Below, one piece after another: positions 45,895 through 55,531 of a stretch of 64,000 bases of DNA; position 1 is the first letter of the stretch, and each line of letters starts with the position of its first letter. A program made the position numbers and the translations under genes. The notes beneath the pieces were generated by a model. The model was given only the letters and a program-made list of their open reading frames with translations. It had not been told where the DNA came from and did no database searches. Source of the DNA: Streptococcus suis (lineage in GTDB: Bacteria; Bacillota; Bacilli; Lactobacillales; Streptococcaceae). The stretch covers positions 2,046,001 to 2,110,000 of the forward strand of contig CP102145.1 in the NCBI GenBank assembly GCA_024583055.1. The letters run 5' to 3'.

Positions 45895-46022
45895 TTCGTT
45901 TTCATTATTCTGTGGGTGAGGGCGAAGCCATCATGGATGTCTTTCCCACTCCCATTATCTCCAACTTCCAAAGGTTTTGGGAGCCTTTGGAGGTATGCGA
46001 AAGTAAATTCTAGATAAATTCT
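45895..46022 (+). repeat. BOX-like hairpin remnant
   Basis: TATCTCCAACTTCCAAAGG / CCTTTGGAGGTATGCG (45956-45999) mirrors TTATCTCCAACCTCAAAC...GTTTGAGCTGTGCG at 44321-44364: the same flanks, with different but complementary stem bases. It lies between the orphan terminator and a second terminator-like hairpin. Confidence 0.5.
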
Positions 46023-46046
46023 GAAGAGGGGAAACCCTCTTTTTTA
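46023..46046 (+). terminator. terminator-like hairpin
   Basis: AGAGGG-GAAA-CCCTCT followed by T5, about 50 nt before the decayed gene cassette. No complete gene precedes it. Confidence 0.6.
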
Positions 46047-46094
46047 GTTGTTTCTTCTGCTAAAATTTGCTATACTGAGAAAAAGGAGTAGGCT

Positions 46095-46432
46095 ATGGAA
46101 GAGTTGAATATGTGGTATCTTGTCTGGCTTGGATTGGTCTTGGTGATTGCAAGTTCTGTCTTCTATGATGATAAGCGGTATAAGCCTTTCGGTTTCGCTA
46201 TTGGCTAAGTGTTGTTGGAGCCTTCTGTCTGGTTTTGGTTGCCCTAATTTCCTGCTTGATCTTTGTAACTAGCATTTCCTTGATGCTCTATCATCGATTT
46301 GGTAATGGCACCGTTTTGCTCGGAATTCTATTTTTTCTGATGACGTTTGCTTTAGTGAGCTATGCCTATTTTGCCTGTAAAAGGGTTGTTGCTCGTACAC
46401 GGTTTTATCGGTCAATGACGAGGAGGGACTAG
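46095..46432 (+). pseudogene. frameshifted small membrane protein gene
   Basis: ATG 46095 with AAGGAG upstream opens a frame of 37 codons (MEELNMWYLVW...KPFGFAIG) that stops at TAA 46206. From 46202 the -1 frame continues without a break (WLSVVGAFCLVLVALISCLIF...) to TAG 46432. Joined, they give a protein of about 110 residues with three or four membrane helices. The break sits at GGCTAAG, where loss of one TGGC from GGCTGGCTAAG would explain it. The family is unknown; it resembles the next gene. Confidence 0.7.
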
Positions 46433-46433
46433 T

Positions 46434-46745
46434 ACGAATTTAATTGGTGAATTAATCGTTGAATTTTTGACGGAATTGCCAGATTTTGATCCCAAAAAGC
46501 ACAAGCCTTTCGGAGGTCGCTATTGGTTGGGCTGGCTAGGGATTTTGGTGAATCTGATTATGGGAGCTTTCTTGACCTTCTTAGTAGGTTATACACTTTT
46601 TTCCATAGGCAAAGGCAATCTAGCGTTCATTCTCATTTTCAATCTCTTTCTTATTCCAACTACCTTATTTTGGTTTTGGCGGACCAGTCGCCTGTTCAAA
46701 AAAATGTGGCAGACCACCCTTTATTATCTTGATAACAAATCTTAG
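46434..46745 (+). pseudogene. small membrane protein gene with mutated start (ACG)
   Basis: The frame reads (T)NLIGELIVEFLTELPDF...KKHKPFGGRYWLGWLGILV for 103 residues, with two or three membrane helices. The codon at the start position is ACG (46434-46436), 7 nt after AGGAGG and 1 nt after the preceding stop, exactly where ATG would be expected. The first usable alternative is TTG 46467, far from that site. The gene is either silenced or initiates poorly. It shares KPFG and following residues with its neighbour, so the two are likely paralogues. Confidence 0.65.
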
Positions 46746-46769
46746 CATCAGCCTTGCTGATGTTTTTTC
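46744..46769 (+). terminator. terminator of the decayed cassette
   Basis: CATCAG-CCTTG-CTGATG followed by T6. Confidence 0.8.
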
Positions 46770-46802
46770 AACTGTGTTTTAAGGAAAAGATTGGTTGTTT
46801 TG

Positions 46803-46821
46803 TGCTATAATAGACCCTATG
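46803..46821 (+). promoter_or_regulatory. rsmD extended -10 promoter (leaderless)
   Basis: TGCTATAAT (46803-46811) is an extended -10 without a clear -35. The predicted start point is 46818-46819, at the A of the rsmD ATG. Confidence 0.6.
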
Positions 46822-47358
46822 AGAATTGTATCAGGAAACTATGGCGGACGGCTCCTCAGGACCTTAGATGGCAAGACGACACGACCGACTTCGGACAAGG
46901 TTCGTGGAGCCATGTTCAATATGATTGGTCCCTATTTTGAAGGTGGGCGAGTGCTGGATTTGTATGCTGGTAGCGGTGGCTTGTCCATTGAGGCAGTATC
47001 TCGGGGCATGGATGAGGCGGTCTTGGTCGAACGTGATCGCAAGGCCCAGGCCATTATCCGAGAAAATATAGTCATGACCAAGGAGGAAGGTAAGTTCCGT
47101 CTCTTGCCCACGGAGGCCCGTCAGGCCTTGACTCAACTGGAAGGAGTCTTTGACCTGGTCTTTCTGGATCCGCCCTATGCGGAGCAGGAGATTGAGGCAA
47201 TGGTCACTGAACTCTGCCAGCGAAAACTTCTGTCCGAGGATGTCATGGTGGTTTGCGAGACGGATAAATCTGTCACACTTCCTGAAGAAATCGCAGAGCT
47301 GGGCATCTGGAAGGAAAAAGTCTACGGAATAAGTAAGGTAACAGTCTATGTCAGATAA
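46819..47358 (+). CDS. rsmD: 16S rRNA (guanine(966)-N2)-methyltransferase
   Basis: A 179-residue SAM methyltransferase that modifies G966 of 16S rRNA. Motif I is [14 protein letters not shown] (about 49-62), and the catalytic DPPY is in [11 protein letters not shown]. The start [10 protein letters not shown] is the conserved N-terminus of the family. There is no ribosome-binding site before ATG 46819, and the -10 box lies 8 nt upstream, so the message is probably leaderless. It overlaps coaD by 11 nt, the usual pairing. Confidence 0.94.
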   Translation: MRIVSGNYGGRLLRTLDGKTTRPTSDKVRGAMFNMIGPYFEGGRVLDLYAGSGGLSIEAVSRGMDEAVLVERDRKAQAIIRENIVMTKEEGKFRLLPTEARQALTQLEGVFDLVFLDPPYAEQEIEAMVTELCQRKLLSEDVMVVCETDKSVTLPEEIAELGIWKEKVYGISKVTVYVR

Positions 47359-47836
47359 AATTGGAATGTTTACAGGCTCCTTTGATCCCATTACCAAGGG
47401 ACATTTGGACATTATCGAACGGGCCAGTAGCCTTTTTGACAGGCTTTATGTGGGGATTTTTTACAATCCCAATAAAAATGGTCTCTTTACTGGTCAAGAG
47501 CGGCTGGACTTATTGGAGAAGGTCTTTGCCAAAGATGAGAAGATTCAGGTCTTTCTAGCGGGTCAAGAGCTGGTGGTCGATGCAGCCCATGAACGGGGAG
47601 TGACCCATATTGTCCGCGGTTTGCGCAATGGGATTGACCTGGAATATGAGGCCAATTTTGATTATTTCAATCGCCAGTTGGCCCCAGACTTGGAGACGGT
47701 ATATTTGATTTCCAAGCCGGAATACCGCAATATTTCGTCCAGCCAAATCCGTGAACTGATAGCCTACAAGCAGGATATTAGTCCTTATGTGCCCGAGCTT
47801 GTTAGTAAGGAAATAGAAAAACATGAAAAAAAATAA
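47348..47836 (+). CDS. coaD: phosphopantetheine adenylyltransferase
   Basis: A 162-residue enzyme that makes dephospho-CoA from 4'-phosphopantetheine and ATP. The nucleotidyltransferase motif is [14 protein letters not shown] (residues 9-22), with the TxGH variant [17 protein letters not shown] and [10 protein letters not shown] are the other signatures. It overlaps rsmD (11 nt) and sepM (14 nt). Confidence 0.96.
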   Translation: MSDKIGMFTGSFDPITKGHLDIIERASSLFDRLYVGIFYNPNKNGLFTGQERLDLLEKVFAKDEKIQVFLAGQELVVDAAHERGVTHIVRGLRNGIDLEYEANFDYFNRQLAPDLETVYLISKPEYRNISSSQIRELIAYKQDISPYVPELVSKEIEKHEKK

Positions 47837-48860
47837 AGGTCTCATTTTAATTTTATCTATCATTTTAGGAGTACTCTTGCTCTGGTTTACGGTCTTTGTT
47901 CCCCTGCCCTATTATATCGAGAGTCCTGGCGGAGCTATGGATGTGCAACAGGTCCTGACGGTTAATGAGGAAGAGGACAAGAAGGACGGTTCTTATGAGT
48001 TTACCTATGTCTCTGTTCAGCAGGCAACGGCTCTGCAGCTGCTCTTTGCCCAATTTGATCCCTATGCGGATATTACTTCGGCTGAGGAGATGACGGGAGG
48101 AGCAGACAGCGAGGAATATTTCCGGATTGCGCAATTTTACATGGAAACTTCGCAGAATATGGCCAAATACCAGGGATTAACCTTGGCCAAAAAAGATGTT
48201 GAAATGGATTTCTTTGGGGTCTATGTGCTTGATTTGGCGGAGGATTCGACCTTTAAGGACGTTCTCAAGATTGCGGATACGGTTGTCAGTATCAATGGCA
48301 AGACCTTTGAGTCGTCGCCTGATTTGATTAAGTATGTCAGCGGTTTGGAACTGGGCAGTCCTGTGACGGTGGGCTATGTGACAAACGGTCAGGAAAAATC
48401 AGCTGACGGTAAGATTATCAAGCTGGTCAATGGAAAAAATGGTATCGGGATTACCCTGGTGGACCACACAGAGGTCAAGTCCTCAGTACCTATTGACTTC
48501 CAGACGGGCAATATCGGCGGTCCTAGTGCAGGTCTCATGTTCACTTTGGCTATCTATACCCAGCTGGCTGAGCCAGATTTAAGGGATGGCCGGACCATTG
48601 CAGGAACGGGAACCATTGAGCAGGACGGCAAGGTCGGCGATATTGGCGGGGCGGACAAGAAGGTCCTATCTGCTGCCAAGGCCGGTGCCAGCATCTTCTT
48701 TGTTCCTAATAATCCTGTGGATAAGGAAATCCTAAAAGAAAATCCAGATGCCAAGACCAACTATGAGGAGGCCAAGGAGGCTGTAGAGAAAGCGGGAGTA
48801 GACATCGAGGTCGTACCTGTCAAAACAGTCCAAGATGCCATTGATTATTTAAAGAAATAG
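47823..48860 (+). CDS. sepM: SepM/YlbL-type membrane protease with PDZ domain
   Basis: A 345-residue membrane-anchored serine protease. One N-terminal helix (about 6-25) is followed by a PDZ domain (about 120-205, [15 protein letters not shown]) and a Lon-type S16 domain with the Ser in [11 protein letters not shown] and the Lys in [15 protein letters not shown]. The S. mutans homologue trims the competence pheromone CSP; other substrates are possible. The rsmD-coaD-sepM order is conserved in streptococci. A terminator follows at 48868. Confidence 0.93.
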   Translation: MKKNKGLILILSIILGVLLLWFTVFVPLPYYIESPGGAMDVQQVLTVNEEEDKKDGSYEFTYVSVQQATALQLLFAQFDPYADITSAEEMTGGADSEEYFRIAQFYMETSQNMAKYQGLTLAKKDVEMDFFGVYVLDLAEDSTFKDVLKIADTVVSINGKTFESSPDLIKYVSGLELGSPVTVGYVTNGQEKSADGKIIKLVNGKNGIGITLVDHTEVKSSVPIDFQTGNIGGPSAGLMFTLAIYTQLAEPDLRDGRTIAGTGTIEQDGKVGDIGGADKKVLSAAKAGASIFFVPNNPVDKEILKENPDAKTNYEEAKEAVEKAGVDIEVVPVKTVQDAIDYLKK

Positions 48861-48867
48861 AGTTTGT

Positions 48868-48893
48868 GGAGTAACCTAGTTGCTCCTTTTTTC
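48868..48893 (+). terminator. rsmD-coaD-sepM terminator
   Basis: GGAGTAAC / GTTGCTCC hairpin and T6, 8 nt after the stop. Confidence 0.75.
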
Positions 48894-49003
48894 TTAAAAT
48901 TGTCAGAAATTTCTTTGAAAACTGATAGGAGGAGCATTCCTGTTAAAATCATGGTATAATGGTAAGGTTAGAATGTATGAGAAACCAATAGAATGGAGGC
49001 CCA

Positions 49004-49675
49004 ATGAAAAAAGAAATTACACCAGAAATGTATAACTACAACAAGTATCCTGGTCCTAGTTTTGCTCGGGTTGGGGACAAGGTTGTCTCTGAAAATATCG
49101 AGTTGGACTTGCTAGAAAATCACAAGGATGCCTTTGACCAGACCATTTTCGGTCAACGCTTTTCCCAGCTTATGCTCAAGTTTGACTATATTGTGGGCGA
49201 CTGGGGCAATGAACAATTGCGTCTCAAGGGATTCTACAAGGATGATAAGACGGTCAAGTCTGACTTGAAAATCGGTCGCTTGGATGACTATCTGACCGAG
49301 TTTTGTAATTTTGGTTGTGCTTATTTTGTCTTGGAAAATCCAAATCCACAGGAGCTGCCTGAAGAGGTGGAGGACAGACCACGTCGTAAGCGGAGCCGGT
49401 CTCGTAACCGCAATCGCAACCAGCAGCGGACGGAGCATATTTCCCATAAGGAACAACAAAAGGCTCAACCGGAGAAGAAGGGGCGGGACAATCGTGCCAA
49501 GTCCAACCGGAATGACCGTAAGAAGGTGGTGCGCCAGGATAAGGTGGCAGACCAGTCTCGGCACTTTACGGTACACCATGATAAGAAAGCTGGCAAGCAG
49601 GCGCCCAAGCAGGAGCGTAGACAAGCATCGGATGCCAAAGAGACCAAGCGTAGTTTTGTCATTCGTCAGAAGTAG
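49004..49675 (+). CDS. YutD-domain protein with basic tail
   Basis: A 223-residue protein. The first 110 residues match the YutD family ([48 protein letters not shown], each in part). The remaining 110 are low-complexity and strongly basic ([18 protein letters not shown]), suggesting nucleic-acid binding. The function is unknown. It is encoded directly before rlmN (8 nt), as in related species. GGAGGCCC precedes ATG 49004. Confidence 0.87.
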   Translation: MKKEITPEMYNYNKYPGPSFARVGDKVVSENIELDLLENHKDAFDQTIFGQRFSQLMLKFDYIVGDWGNEQLRLKGFYKDDKTVKSDLKIGRLDDYLTEFCNFGCAYFVLENPNPQELPEEVEDRPRRKRSRSRNRNRNQQRTEHISHKEQQKAQPEKKGRDNRAKSNRNDRKKVVRQDKVADQSRHFTVHHDKKAGKQAPKQERRQASDAKETKRSFVIRQK

Positions 49676-49683
49676 GGAGAAAC

Positions 49684-50796
49684 ATGAAACCATCAATTTA
49701 TTCATTTAGCCAGGCCAATTTGGTGGACTGGATTTTAGAAAATGGCGAGAAGAAATTCCGCGCAACTCAGATTTGGGAGTGGCTCTACCGTTCGCGGGTT
49801 CAGTCCTTTGAAGAGATGACCAATTTGCCCAAATCTTTGATTGAAAAACTGGAGGAGAACTTTGTTGTCAATCCTTTGAAACAGCGGATTGTGCAGGAGT
49901 CAAAAGACGGTACGATTAAATACCTGTTCGAGTTGCCAGACGGCATGCTGATTGAGACGGTGCTCATGCGTCAGCACTACGGTTTGTCTGTCTGTGTGAC
50001 GACCCAGGTCGGCTGTAATATCGGATGTACCTTCTGTGCCTCTGGTCTCATACCCAAGCAACGGGACTTGACCAGTGGTGAAATTGTGGCTCAAATCATG
50101 CTGGTGCAGAAATATTTGGACGAACGTGGACAGAGTGAACGTGTCAGCCACATCGTTGTCATGGGGATTGGTGAACCGCTGGATAATTACGATAACGTCA
50201 TGACTTTCTTGCGGGTTGTCAATGATGACAAGGGGCTGGCTATCGGTGCCCGTCACATTACTGTGTCGACGTCTGGCTTGGCACCAAAAATCAAGGATTT
50301 TGCCCGCGAAGGCGTTCAGGTCAACCTGGCCGTGTCCCTTCACGCGCCAAATAATGACCTACGTTCCAGCATCATGCGCATCAACCGTAAGTACCCTATT
50401 GAGGTTTTGTTTGAGGCGATTGAGGATTATATCCAAACGACCAACCGTCGCGTGACCTTCGAGTACATCATGCTCAATGAAGTGAATGACGGTTTGGAAC
50501 AGGCTCAGGAATTGGCAGACTTGACCAAGAATATCCGCAAATTGTCCTATATCAACCTGATTCCTTACAATCCGGTATCTGAGCATGACCAGTACAGCCG
50601 GTCGACCCGTGAGCGGACCCTTGCCTTCTTTGACCTGCTTAAGAAAAATGGGGTCAACTGTGTCGTTCGTCAAGAGCATGGCACGGATATTGATGCCGCT
50701 TGTGGTCAGCTGCGTTCCAATACGCTCAAGAAAGACCGTGAAAAGGCGCGTGCCCGCATCGCTGCAGCCAAGGCCAAGGCAGGTATTCAGGCATGA
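49684..50796 (+). CDS. rlmN: dual-specificity 23S rRNA/tRNA adenine-C2 methyltransferase RlmN
   Basis: A 370-residue radical-SAM enzyme that methylates A2503 of 23S rRNA and A37 of some tRNAs. The 4Fe-4S motif is CNIGCTFC (CX3CX2C, about 115-122). GIGEPLDN and HTISTSG-like HITVSTSG follow, and the C-terminal Cys lies in DIDAACGQL. The start ATG 49684 has AGGGAG 6 nt upstream. It overlaps the vanZ-like gene by 4 nt. Confidence 0.96.
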   Translation: MKPSIYSFSQANLVDWILENGEKKFRATQIWEWLYRSRVQSFEEMTNLPKSLIEKLEENFVVNPLKQRIVQESKDGTIKYLFELPDGMLIETVLMRQHYGLSVCVTTQVGCNIGCTFCASGLIPKQRDLTSGEIVAQIMLVQKYLDERGQSERVSHIVVMGIGEPLDNYDNVMTFLRVVNDDKGLAIGARHITVSTSGLAPKIKDFAREGVQVNLAVSLHAPNNDLRSSIMRINRKYPIEVLFEAIEDYIQTTNRRVTFEYIMLNEVNDGLEQAQELADLTKNIRKLSYINLIPYNPVSEHDQYSRSTRERTLAFFDLLKKNGVNCVVRQEHGTDIDAACGQLRSNTLKKDREKARARIAAAKAKAGIQA

Positions 50797-51311
50797 GAAG
50801 ATTATTCCTCAGTGACGGCAATTTGACTGGTCTTGGAAGAAAGATATACAAAATCTTAGCTGGAGCCTATGCTCTGGCTATTGTTTTCATGTGTTTCCTC
50901 CCGCAGTCCTGGTATCCCCAGTACAAGGATTTTTCCACTCCGGGCATCATCCAGGTCGGGCGCCTCTATTTTCTGCCGGTTCCCTTTAATAGCATCGTCA
51001 ACGGTGACAAGGTCGACAGTCTGGCGGATTTGGGCTGGATTTTCCTGCAAAATGCCACCAATATTTTCCTGCTCTTTCCTCTCGTTTTGGCTCTTGTTTT
51101 TCTTTTTGAAAAATGGCGGAGCCTTCGAGCAGCTGCCCTCTATAGTTTTTGTATCAGCCTCTTTATTGAGTGCACCCAACTCTTGTTGGATCTTCTGATT
51201 GATGCCGGCCGTGTCTTTGAAATTGATGACCTCTGGACCAATACGCTGGGTGGTGTGTTGGCTTACCTGTTCTATCGGTTCTGGTACCGTATCTATAAGC
51301 AGAAGAAATAA
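50793..51311 (+). CDS. VanZ-family membrane protein
   Basis: A 172-residue protein with four predicted helices (about 20-40, 83-106, 112-132 and 147-166). The VanZ pattern is visible in [15 protein letters not shown] and [20 protein letters not shown]. VanZ gives low-level teicoplanin resistance in enterococci; chromosomal relatives are widespread and mostly uncharacterised. It overlaps rlmN by 4 nt. No terminator directly follows; the next hairpin is at 51485. Confidence 0.9.
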   Translation: MRRLFLSDGNLTGLGRKIYKILAGAYALAIVFMCFLPQSWYPQYKDFSTPGIIQVGRLYFLPVPFNSIVNGDKVDSLADLGWIFLQNATNIFLLFPLVLALVFLFEKWRSLRAAALYSFCISLFIECTQLLLDLLIDAGRVFEIDDLWTNTLGGVLAYLFYRFWYRIYKQKK

Positions 51312-51355
51312 AATGAATGATTATTCGGATTTTTCAGAAAATTCCGCAAAAACCA

Positions 51356-51384
51356 TTGACTGCTTTCATATAATCTTGTAAAAT
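51356..51384 (+). promoter_or_regulatory. orphan strong promoter
   Basis: TTGACT (51356-51361), 17-nt spacer, TAAAAT (51379-51384), with no annotated plus-strand gene downstream before the terminator at 51485. Confidence 0.65.
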
Positions 51385-51390
51385 ATGTAT

Positions 51391-51523
51391 AATTAATCAA
51401 ATGACTTACGGGATTTGGTTAGTGGATGAAATAATGATGGGATTCCTTGAATATTCGTGCATGTTTATTCGTCTTGTTTCATAGAAAAACCTCACTGTTT
51501 AGCTGTTACAGTGAGGTTTTTTT
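51391..51523 (+). ncRNA. possible small RNA between vanZ-like gene and nadE
   Basis: The predicted transcript of about 130 nt runs from the orphan promoter to the hairpin AAAACCTCACTGT / ACAGTGAGGTTTT (51486-51521). The only frame inside is 16 codons (ATG 51432, MMGFLEYSCMF...) with a poor ribosome-binding site. No RNA family was recognised. The terminator half overlaps the end of the nadE transcript in antisense. Confidence 0.4.
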
Positions 51524-51524
51524 C
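51485..51524. terminator. bidirectional terminator, nadE and upstream plus strand
   Basis: AAAAACCTCACTGT / ACAGTGAGGTTTTTTT, 13-bp stem, T tracts on both strands. Confidence 0.85.
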
Positions 51525-51539
51525 TGTGTTTCAAGTGAT

Positions 51540-52364
51540 TTATTTCCAAAAATCGTCAAATACCGTAATCGGTAGGTGGCGTTTGTGTTCTGTTTTTTTC
51601 CACCAGCCTTCGATGATTTCTTGGGCCTGGGCGTCGATGGTTTTTCCCTCTAGATAATCATCAATCTGATCATAGGTCACGCCGAGGGCTACTTCATCTG
51701 CCAGACCAGGCTTGTTTTCCTCCAAATCAGCCGTAGGAATTTTATCATAGAGCTTGCGGTCCGAACCGAGAGCAGCCAAGAGCTGCTTGCCTTGACGCTT
51801 GTTGAGGCGGAAGAGTGGGAGAATGTCTGCACCGCCATCGCCATGCTTGGTGAAAAAGCCTGTAATATTTTCTGCGGCATGGTCGGTTCCGATAACGGCA
51901 CCCTTGCGTTCGCCAGCGACAGCGTATTGGGCAATCATCCGCATGCGGGCCTTGGCATTTCCCTTGTTAAAATCAGACATTGGCAGGCCAGTCGCTTTGA
52001 CGGCATCTGCTATAGCATCCGTCGCATCCTTGATATTGATGGTCAGGCTGACATCTGGCTGAATGAAAGCAAGAGCGGCTTGGGCGTCGGATTCATCAGC
52101 CTGAACGCCATAAGGGAGACGAATCGCTATGAATTGGTAGTCCTCATCTCCTGTCTCAGCCCGCATTTCTTCCATGGTTAATTGGGCCAGGCGACCAGCC
52201 AAGGTCGAATCTTGACCGCCAGAGATGCCCAGAACATAGGTTTTTAGGAAGGGGTGTTTTTTCAGGTAATCCTTGAGAAATTGGATAGACGTACGGATTT
52301 CTTCTTGTGGATCAATTTCGGGCTTGACGCCCAGCTGTTGGATAATCGTTTTTTGTAAGGACAT
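51540..52364 (-). CDS. nadE: NH3-dependent NAD+ synthetase
   Basis: A 274-residue enzyme that amidates nicotinate adenine dinucleotide to NAD+. The PP-loop is [17 protein letters not shown] (about 46-62). [24 protein letters not shown] is the ammonia-site signature, read in part. It is full length. It lies 11 nt after pncB on the same strand, so NAD salvage and final synthesis are coupled. AGGAGCC is weakly placed; ATG 52364 follows ATAAGAGAGGCTCCT on the minus strand. Confidence 0.96.
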   Translation of the reverse strand: MSLQKTIIQQLGVKPEIDPQEEIRTSIQFLKDYLKKHPFLKTYVLGISGGQDSTLAGRLAQLTMEEMRAETGDEDYQFIAIRLPYGVQADESDAQAALAFIQPDVSLTINIKDATDAIADAVKATGLPMSDFNKGNAKARMRMIAQYAVAGERKGAVIGTDHAAENITGFFTKHGDGGADILPLFRLNKRQGKQLLAALGSDRKLYDKIPTADLEENKPGLADEVALGVTYDQIDDYLEGKTIDAQAQEIIEGWWKKTEHKRHLPITVFDDFWK

Positions 52365-52375
52365 AGGAGCCTCTC

Positions 52376-53836
52376 TTATATAGATTTTGCTTGACTTTGC
52401 TTGCGAATGCGATGGATGAGGTCCATCTTGTTATCCCAGACATCTTGGGCAAGGTCAACAGGGTAGAGCTGTGGATTGAGTACGCGCTTGTATTCGTCCC
52501 AGAGTTGGTCAATTTCTTGGTTGGCATAGGATTGAATATCCGCCAAACTTGGTAATTCATAGACCTGCTTGCCTTCTTCAAAAATAGGAACCAAGAGCGG
52601 ACGAGCCTCAAAATTCTCAATCGTCTTTTTGATATAGGTGTAGGTCGGGTGGAACATGTAGATGCTGTCCATCTTGGTCACATCTGTGTCGGCAAAAGTA
52701 ATATAATCGCCTTCTGACTTGCCTTTTTCCTTAGAAGTAATGCGCCAAACCTGTTTTTTACCCGGGGTAGACACTTTTTCTGCGTTGGACGATAGTTTGA
52801 TTGTGTCACGCATGACTCCATTTTCCTCTTCGATGGCAACAATCTTGTAGACAGCACCGAGAGCTGGTTGGTCGTAGGCTGTAATCAATTTTGTTCCGAC
52901 ACCCCAGACATCAATTTTAGCCTTCTGCATCTTGAGGTTGAGGATGGTATTTTCATCCAAGTCGTTAGAAGCGTAAATCTTGGCTTCAGTAAAACCAGCG
53001 TCGTCCAGCTGTTGACGGACTTTTTTAGAAATGTAGGCCATGTCACCAGAGTCAATACGAACACCTTTGAAATTGATTTTGTCGCCCATTTCCTTGGCGA
53101 CACGGATAGCGGCTGGCACACCAACACGGAGGGTATCGTAGGTATCGACCAAGAAAACGCAATCCTTATGAGTCTCTGCATAGGCCTTGAAGGCTTGATA
53201 ATCGTCGCCATAGGTTTGAACCAAGGCATGAGCATGGGTACCAGCTACAGGAATGCCAAATATTTTGCCGGCTCGGACGTTGGAAGTGGCTGAAGCACCA
53301 CCGATAAAGGCTGCGCGTGTTCCCCAGATGGCTGCATCCATTTCTTGGGCCCGGCGTGTCCCGAATTCCATCAAGGGTTCGTCCTCGATAACGGCTTTAA
53401 TGCGACGGGCCTTGGTAGCAATCAAGGTCTGGTAGTTGACGATATTCAAAATAGCCGTTTCAATCAATTGGCACTGAGCCAGCGGTCCCTCAACCTGCAT
53501 AATCGGTTCATTGGCGTATACCAAATCCCCTTCCTTGGCTGAACGAAGGCTCAACTTCATCTCTAAATTGGCTAAATAATCCAGAAAATCCTCTGGATAG
53601 CCCAATTCGGTCAAGTAGTCAATATCTGTCTGGCTAAAGGTCAGGTTGTTAAGATAGTGGACAACCCGCTCTAGCCCTGCAAAGACTGCGTAGCCATTTT
53701 CAAAGGGTTGCTTACGGAAATACACTTCAAAAACCGCCCTTTTATTGTGAATGTTTTGCTTGAAGTAGACCTGCATCATATTGATTTGATAGAGGTCGGT
53801 GTGCATGGTCAGGCTGTCGTCTGTATATAGAGTCAT
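52376..53836 (-). CDS. pncB: nicotinate phosphoribosyltransferase
   Basis: A 486-residue enzyme of the Preiss-Handler pathway that makes nicotinate mononucleotide from nicotinate and PRPP. Signatures are [13 protein letters not shown] (about 12-24), [13 protein letters not shown] with catalytic residues, and [14 protein letters not shown]. The start is ATG 53836 with AAAGGAGAATACC upstream; earlier in-frame starts lack a site and add 23 hydrophobic residues. With nadE it forms a two-gene NAD operon. Confidence 0.96.
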   Translation of the reverse strand: MTLYTDDSLTMHTDLYQINMMQVYFKQNIHNKRAVFEVYFRKQPFENGYAVFAGLERVVHYLNNLTFSQTDIDYLTELGYPEDFLDYLANLEMKLSLRSAKEGDLVYANEPIMQVEGPLAQCQLIETAILNIVNYQTLIATKARRIKAVIEDEPLMEFGTRRAQEMDAAIWGTRAAFIGGASATSNVRAGKIFGIPVAGTHAHALVQTYGDDYQAFKAYAETHKDCVFLVDTYDTLRVGVPAAIRVAKEMGDKINFKGVRIDSGDMAYISKKVRQQLDDAGFTEAKIYASNDLDENTILNLKMQKAKIDVWGVGTKLITAYDQPALGAVYKIVAIEEENGVMRDTIKLSSNAEKVSTPGKKQVWRITSKEKGKSEGDYITFADTDVTKMDSIYMFHPTYTYIKKTIENFEARPLLVPIFEEGKQVYELPSLADIQSYANQEIDQLWDEYKRVLNPQLYPVDLAQDVWDNKMDLIHRIRKQSQAKSI

Positions 53837-53894
53837 GGTATTCTCCTTTGCTAACAATAATATCATTATAACAAAAAAATCGGGAAAACCCGAT

Positions 53895-54539
53895 TTAAAG
53901 AACAATAGTCACCAAAATACTGGCCAAAAAGAGGAAGGGGACATAGGGCAGGGACCGAGATTTAAAGATGTAGAAGATAGCCAGACCCAGGAGGGAGCTG
54001 ATTTGGACAATCCAGAGAATTTCGGTAAAGCCAAAAAGCAGGGATAGGCTGGCTAGATAGAGGAAGTCGCCTGAGCCGATAGACTTGGACATTTTTTCTG
54101 TCACAAAGGCTAGGACCAAAAAGCCACAGAAGAGCCAATTGAGTTGAGATAAGATTAGGGCTACAAGGGTAAAGACCAACCAGACCATGAAGGGATATTC
54201 CTGGTGTTTGATGTCATAAATAGTCAAGACCAGGCCGCCAAGGACCAGCACCATTTCCATAAGGGAAAGGACTTGAAAATGGCAGAGCAGGACCAAGAGA
54301 CCAGACAAGACTTCCAGTCCCAGATACCAATAAGGGATTTTGGCTCTGCAGTAGCGGCATTTGGATTTGGTCAGGACTTGGGAAACAATGGGAATCAAAT
54401 CCCAGGCCTTGAGCCTACGCTTGCAGGCATTGCAGTGGCTGGCAGGTGCAACGATAGATTGCTCGGGAAACCGGTCGATGACCAGACCGAGGAAGGAACC
54501 GATAGAGGCTCCAAGGAAAAATAAGATAATTGCTTTCAT
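53895..54539 (-). CDS. type IV prepilin peptidase (competence)
   Basis: A 214-residue A24 aspartic membrane protease (PilD/ComC type) that processes prepilins of the DNA-uptake pilus and may N-methylate them. The N-terminal cytosolic domain keeps two Cys pairs (CNACKRRL, CRYCRAK). The catalytic Asp residues are in TIYDIKHQEYP and GSGDFLYLA (GxGD). The start ATG 54539 has only a weak upstream site (ATAGGT). A longer form from 54626 is possible. A word TGCGAACTA sits 8-16 nt upstream. Confidence 0.92.
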   Translation of the reverse strand: MKAIILFFLGASIGSFLGLVIDRFPEQSIVAPASHCNACKRRLKAWDLIPIVSQVLTKSKCRYCRAKIPYWYLGLEVLSGLLVLLCHFQVLSLMEMVLVLGGLVLTIYDIKHQEYPFMVWLVFTLVALILSQLNWLFCGFLVLAFVTEKMSKSIGSGDFLYLASLSLLFGFTEILWIVQISSLLGLAIFYIFKSRSLPYVPFLFLASILVTIVL

Positions 54540-54591
54540 ACCTATTAGTTCGCAAATGGGAGAGGAAAATGAGATATTTTTTAAAATTTTT

Positions 54592-55410
54592 TTACAAAAT
54601 TTCGATGGTGCTTTGGACAATGCCAAAGGTAATGAGAGAATTTCGTATGTTTGCTTTGGTCTTGTCTGCTACAGCAGGATTTGTTAGTTTGACCGTCACT
54701 GTCGCACAATGGTCATATCCATCCATGGTCCAGACATTTAGCTGAGTGATTTCGTGAACATTTTCAAGAGCCAGGAGGACTCCTTTAACTTCTTCAAGAT
54801 TTACTCCTTGCGGACTGGTTTCAAGTAAAATCTTAACATTGTTCCAAGCTTTTGGCAGGGCTTTGGAGAGGATGAAGATAGCAATACCGAGTGAGAGTAA
54901 TGGGTCTAGAAAGTACCAATCAGTGAATTGAAGAATGATGGAAACAAGGATGACCGCCAGCCATCCCAAAATATCCTCTAAAAAGTGTAAGCTGAGAATG
55001 GATTCATTATGGCTATGGCCATTTTTTACAATACGAGAAGCAAAGAAATTGATGATGACAGCGATAATCCCAAGTATCAGCATCCCATCCTGATTGACAG
55101 GCTGGGGATGGAAAAGATTGGGAATGTTTTCTACAAGGATCAAGCTGGAGCCGATAATCAGAATGCTGGAAGTCAAGAGAGCAGCCAAAATATTCCATCT
55201 CTTGTAGCCAAAAGGATAGAACTTGTCAGCAGGTTTATTGGCATAGGTTTGCATGATGGCAGAGCTTCCGATGGCGAGGGCGTCACCCAAATCATGAACA
55301 GCATCTGCTAAGATGGCGCTGGAACCAAAGAGCCAGCCAAAGATAAACTCGATGATAGAAAAGCTGAGATTGAGGAGAAAAGCGATAAATGTATTTTTAG
55401 AAGATGACAT
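54592..55410 (-). CDS. czcD: cation diffusion facilitator (zinc efflux)
   Basis: A 272-residue CDF transporter with six membrane helices. The metal site is visible in ADAVHDLGDALA (helix 2, HDxxD) and HFLEDILGW (helix 5, with Asp). The cytoplasmic C-terminal domain (about 200-272) is ferredoxin-like. The start ATG 55410 has AAGGGAATC upstream. It is divergent from a TetR gene; the pneumococcal czcD-sczA pair has the same layout, and SczA activates czcD in zinc. Zinc as the main substrate is inferred. Confidence 0.88.
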   Translation of the reverse strand: MSSSKNTFIAFLLNLSFSIIEFIFGWLFGSSAILADAVHDLGDALAIGSSAIMQTYANKPADKFYPFGYKRWNILAALLTSSILIIGSSLILVENIPNLFHPQPVNQDGMLILGIIAVIINFFASRIVKNGHSHNESILSLHFLEDILGWLAVILVSIILQFTDWYFLDPLLSLGIAIFILSKALPKAWNNVKILLETSPQGVNLEEVKGVLLALENVHEITQLNVWTMDGYDHCATVTVKLTNPAVADKTKANIRNSLITFGIVQSTIEIL

Positions 55411-55531
55411 GAGATTCCCTTTCTGTGTTATACTGTTTATAGGTTTATTATGTACTGTAATGAGCCGAAAAACTAGAAACAAGAGAAACGGTTTGTCTTT
55501 TTCTGAACAAATTGTTTGAAATGTACGAAAA
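55411..55531. promoter_or_regulatory. divergent czcD/sczA-like control region
   Basis: A 121-bp gap holds promoter-like words for both genes and the imperfect palindrome TGAACAAATTGTTTGA (55503-55518), 13 nt before the TetR start. A minus-strand TATAAC lies near 55427. The palindrome is a candidate site for the TetR protein. Confidence 0.45.

Noticed and set aside
54540..54560. ComX (cin) box TGCGAACTA before the prepilin peptidase gene
   Set aside because: It differs from TACGAATA at several positions and lies only about 8 nt from the ATG, too close for a normal leader. Not called.
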